Below, in pieces: positions 54,601 to 60,600 of a stretch of 64,000 bases of DNA (its first letter is position 1; each line of letters starts with the position of its first letter). A program made the position numbers and the translations under genes. Origin of the DNA: Promerops cafer (lineage: Eukaryota; Chordata; Aves; Passeriformes; Nectariniidae); the NCBI GenBank assembly GCA_013398275.1, contig VZSE01000585.1, forward strand, positions 97,376 through 161,375, written 5' to 3'. The notes under the pieces are model-generated. The model saw nothing but the letters and a program-made list of their open reading frames with translations. It was not told the origin of the DNA and ran no database searches.

Positions 54601-57600
54601 TTTCAGTTCTACATCTTTGTTCCTCTCTCAGAATTTCAGTATGTGGAACCCTAAAAGCTGTGTGTCTTTCCAAATCCATGCCTCTCCCTACCTTGTGATT
54701 ACTCATGGAGGAAGCAGTCAGGGAGCTTCCAACAGCAGTGTGTATGCATTCATGCCTGGACGCAAACTATTGAAGGTAAACCTGTGCTACTTACAATTAA
54801 ATAATGGGGTTAGAAAGGACTTTGTGAGGCCCTTCTGTCCAGCTGTGTTTTGGGAAAAAGCACTCTGTTCTCAGCTGGTTTGGCAACTGAACACTGCATG
54901 AGTCAGTGATGTAAGTTATTGTTCTGGTTTAGGCCAGGGCAAAGTTAATTTTGCAGTAGCCAGGAGGGATTATGGCTGGAACCCAGAGGTTATTCTGTGC
55001 CACATCATGTCATTTTCTGGGGTTGGGGTAGTGTGGGTGCAGTTCGTACATTGACGGATTGTGTGTAGTGAGCATTTTCACATGTGAACCTTTGCCTCTC
55101 TTGTACCCTCTGCTATTATTGTTGTTGTTTTTACTGTTCATTTTCTCATCACATTGCTGTTTGCAGTAAATTGTCCCTATCTCAACCCATGATCTTCACC
55201 TTTTGTGCTTCCAATTCTTCTCTCCATCCCACTGCAGGGGGGAAAGGAAGAGGAAGCATGGGTTGGAGTGTTTCAGTGGGAACACTAAATTGAGAAATAC
55301 CATTCCTAAACCATGACAGTTATTACAGCTTGTTATCTATTATTTTTTATAGCATATTTTGAGGTATTACAGGTATTTGAGGGTGAGAAAATTACCTTGG
55401 AAGTGAAGAAAGAAATTGTGGAGCAATGAAGTCATAGAGCATATTCTGAAAAATGTATAAGCAATATCGATTCTGTAAAATGACCCCACATGTATTTTTA
55501 AAATTATAAAATTACATCTATAACAAGTTTTGTACATTATTTTATATATGTTTGATATGATTACAGTTTTCTATAAATATGTGTGTATATGTATAAACTT
55601 GAACTGACTTCCAAATACCATTTTTGCCATATTTTCCTTGTAGCTACAGACCCTCTCTATTTTGAATACCACGCTTGTCAAACATTTTGCTGTGGATGAA
55701 GAAGACTATTTGGTTTTTGTGAGTGATACCACCAGTTTCAGTTCCATCCAGGTTAGAATACACTTGTCTTCCGTGGCTTTGATGTAGGTAGTTTTATTAG
55801 TTTTCAGTTTGAAATATGAAGGAAATACAGGAAAAAAAGTAAGTATATATTCCTGAAAAATTAGTTACGTTTCTATTAGAGATTTATAAGACATAAAATT
55901 CTAGACTTGTTTAAATGTAACAACACTCCTTACATTAACATGTAATTTAGACTTGGTTTGATTATATTGCTACTGTCATCTCTGTTTTGAAATCTATTAT
56001 GTTAAAGAGCTATAGGAATAGAAACAGCTTCTGACCATAAACCTGTTCAGCTGAAGAACAGCCACGGGTACTTGCAGTGAGGTGGTTACTGATAGTTGCT
56101 TATCAGTGTGCTTCCACCATAATGTAGGTTCCACCACAGAAATGAGGAGTTCAGTCAATTATAAGTCTTTACAATTTTTCATCAAAACACTTAATTTCTT
56201 TTTTCTTAGTGCTTGTTATAAATATATAATAAAATATATTTTCTATTTGTACAGATTTTCCAGTGGAATAAAGATATGTTTGTGCTGCATCATCAACTTC
56301 CACTTTACAGAGCTCTGAACATTGCCTTGTTTCCCCGAGGAGGCATTATGTACTTAGTAGTTTCTTTGTCAAATACCAGCCAGAATGTACTCTTGTACCA
56401 GTGGCTGAATAATGAGTTTAGGAACCTTCATCAGCTACCAGCAAAAGAAATAAAACATATGGAGGCCTGGACTTCTGGATCTGATATATATTTAATTGTT
56501 GCAAAAGGTATTTAGCAGAAAACAAACACTGAGTTTGCTAAGTATGTGCAGGATTGTTTGATAGCAAAGACATTTGGAATAAAAGGGATTTAGATAGAGA
56601 TTAAAATATTACTGGATGGTGACAATTTGCTGAAAAGCATCTTCTCAAAGAAAACTATGTTTTGTCCTTCAGAAAATGAAAGCATTGTGTTTGTTCTCAA
56701 ATATTTATGAAATGTAATATTTTCCCAATAACAATAGGAGACAATAACTCTATTAATCTAACTGCTAATTGCACCCTTTCTAAGCTCTTCTGAGCTTTCT
56801 TATATGCAAGGATCATTGTTCAGCAAAGTAGATTTTCATTACAAGTATGACAGTTTAGACATTGTTTTACATCTATATCCCTATGAATATTTAAAAGTGT
56901 ATATTGCAGTCCATAGGTTTCTTTGCACTTGATTCTTGTCTGCTGGGATTTTTAGCATTCTTATAAGTGAACGTGTGCAGAAAAGCCCTTAAATGATGTC
57001 ATGGAATAAATCATCTAATGGGATATCATGCTATGGTGTTATGCAAGTAAAAAGGAAGATACAATCACTGGTCTTATTTTGTAATTAAAACTTCCACTCT
57101 CTGCCTTTGAATGGCCACCAGATTTAATTAACAGGCAGAAATATAATGTAGGTTTTGTCATTTTTCTCCTTTGTAGAAACTGGAAATTCTGAAATTTTCG
57201 TCTGGGAGACTGGGCAGTCTACCTTCAGACACTTTCAGTCTCTTCCAGTCTCTGCTGTAAGAAACATCCATGTTTTCTTACCTCCTTCAGGTTTAGGTAA
57301 GATTTTGCTTATAGTACTGGAATTGAAGAAATATATGCATTCAATTTTCATATTATATATCAGATTTTAAGAGATACTTTAACAATTGTGCTGCCAATGT
57401 GCTGCCAAGGGCATTTCTGGTATTACAAGAACTTTTAAATATATCACTGAATATTTTTTTTTTCTCTTCCTTGCTCAATGTAGTTCACATCCTCCTCTCT
57501 GGTAAGGACACAACAGCCCTGTACTCCTGGAACTCAGAAGGGAACCAGTTCTCTCTGATGCTGGAAGCCCCGTATGCAGATCATATCACTTCCACTACTG

Positions 57601-60600
57601 CGAGGTCTCTGAACTCCAGCAAGAGCTTGATTGCTCTTTCTGTTGAGTCCAGCTCCCAGATTTATGAGCTGACAACTATCTCCAACCAGTCAGATTTTAT
57701 ACCTAGGTAAACTTTTTGGTTTATCTCCCAGATCTTGCATTCCTTTTTCTGTGGTAGTCTTTTTGTTACAGTGAAGACCATTATAGACACCTGTGTGTGG
57801 TGTTTATTAACACAAAAGAGATTTTTTCACAGGTAGGCTTAGGATAACCTGAAGTCAAACTTCTCACAATTTTCTTTAAAATATGGAATAAAAGGACTTG
57901 CAGTTAAACTTGATATTGAAGCTTTTATTTAGGATAAATTAAATTACATTATATTAATAAGAAATACCAGTTACTATATGTTCTATTGAAATTAAGGAAA
58001 AAACCAAACCCAACACTAATCCCACAACCCTTAAACCTCATTGACTTACTCAGGAATATAAACAACAATTTCTGCATCGAAAATGCTCTTTAGATTTTCA
58101 GTAGTGCTTTCAAAGGTCATTAATCATATCCTCAGTTTATAATTACTTGATGTGTTTGTTTGTATGCTAGTTCAGGTGAATTGATATTTGAGCCTGGGGA
58201 CATGGAAGCTGTGATAGCAGTCAATATCCTGGATGACGCCATCCCAGAGGAGGAAGAATGTTTTAAAGTGTGGCTGAAAAACCCTAAAGGAGGTGCAGAG
58301 ATTGGTGTTCACAGTTTTGTTAAAATAATTATTCCTCCCAATGACAATGCCTATGGAGTCATTGCATTTGCTCAGGTAAAACCTTTAAGGTAAATCATTA
58401 AGATATGTATATATAATTTCTGAAAAACAGAATGCAAACATAGTAAAATTGCATGTGATGGGATTCTTTTTCTAAAGTCTTGTAGCAGCCTGAGATGGAA
58501 GGGCTTTGACTTCCATTTGGCATTGTAACTTGGTTATACAAATGACAGGCAATCGAAACTCAGTTCCAGTCTGTCCCTATTGTGGGGTTTTTATAATCCT
58601 CTTACATTTAGAACAACTCATTATTTTATCAGTTTTATTTTGCAGCAACCTAAAAAATTAGTTTTCAGATGGCATATATATGATATCATCATAGTCTCTA
58701 CTGATTGGTTAATCAAGGGAATGAAGTAAAGATTCTTTTCCTCTAAAATAATTATGCCACAGGATGAGCCCATTTGCCTGAACAAAATAAAAACTTTGAA
58801 GAACATGTCAGACTGAAGGTTTTATTCAGAGTTGTTGAGTCTTAAATCATCAAATATTGTAGAAGTTATATAAAAAGATATATGTACTAAATGCATAATG
58901 AAGATATAAAACACAGAAGAATCATCACTGAAATGAAACATTTTATCTGGACTTGTGTGAGGGGGATGAATATTAGGAAAGTAACAGCAGTAAAAATATG
59001 TCTGTCTTGAAAGTCTACATGTTTGTTATCTACTTCACATGATCTAGACATAAAATACTGTACCAAAAAAAACCTAACAGAAATCATTGAATTTTTGCCT
59101 TAGGATGAAGAAGTCTGACATTTCAAATTCTTATGCTTATGAAATTTGGGTCTGTTGAGTATTAAGATATATAAATTTAATCAATAGCCTTGCATTTAGC
59201 TGCTTAAGAGTAGATGAATTTATTGATGCACAATGTCACTGGCCCCCTTTGAATATCCTGTTCCCTAAAGAAACTTTTCTTTCTAAGAAAATAATGCTTT
59301 GGTTCTGCTGCTGTATGTTTTTCAGAGCTCTTTATTTAAGCAAATTGAAGAAATGGAACAGGACAGCTTGATCACCCTGAATATTGAACGTTTAATAGGA
59401 GCATATGGACGAGTTACAGTAGAGTGGATTGCTAATGGGAGCATAAGTGATATATTTCCAACTTCAGGAATGGTATTTAATAATATCACTGTTATTGGGG
59501 AGGCACTGACTGTATTGTCTCAGACAATAGATAAATATGTACTGAGTGAGAAGGACAGTACATGTTAGATTGCCCCACTTATCTGTTAATCCCTGTTTCC
59601 TGGTCCTTTCCTGTGATTTAAGTGGTTTGTGCTTCTGGCTGGCACATAATACAGCGATATCACTCTAACACTTCTAGAACCTGATATTGCAATGCTGTCC
59701 AGGCCCTGGAAATGTGTATCTGTAGTATCCTATTCCCATCTTCCTTTCTTCATGCTGTGAGATTCAGCTACTATGTCAAACTGTTTGCGTAGGCAGGAAT
59801 CTGGGAGTGTTTGCTCTTTGTCCTGATCTTCTCAATACCATGGACAACTTAAGTGGCCCAGAAGAATATGACAAGTCCCAGTTTGCTGTATTTCTGAGAC
59901 TTTTAGGTTCCCAGTCATGTTAAAACCCAGTTTTTCCTGTGGCCAAAGCTCTTTATATGCCTTAGGACTGGCAGGAGCCAGTTTCTGTAAATCAAAGTCC
60001 TCCACCTTGTGGCTGTCTGTAGCAGACACAAAGGCCCCCCCCAAAAAATGAAGAGAAAAAGAAATGGACTGGAAATCAAGGATGCCAAAACAATCATACT
60101 GAACATGTTAGAGTACTCCTTGAGCATTCCAGCTGCATGCCACATGAGTACACTGCATAGCTTTGCAAGAAGAGTTGGGAAGGATAAAATTAAGTGGAAA
60201 TTTCTGTTTGTCCTACACATTATGTGTAGCCTAAGTGTTTATAGGCACATCTTCCTTGTTGAGAAAGACCTAATCAAGTGGCAGGCCATTGGAATTTAAA
60301 AATAATATAGATAGACAAATGATAAATGATAAAAATGATAAAAATGATGATAAAAATGATATCCATCATTTTATCTGAAGAAGAAGAAGAAGAAAAGTTG
60401 AGTAGCCATTTCTTCACAGAGCAATGATTTTAATAGATATTATATGTTCATTCTTTTGATATGGATATATGTGGTATGTTGACCTTAACTGTCTAAAAAC
60501 CCCCAACTAGTTCTCTCTTACTCCCCCATCTCAGCAGGATAAGGAGAAAGTAAGGTGAAAAATCTCGAGATAAAGGCTGTTTAATACGAAAAAACCATTG

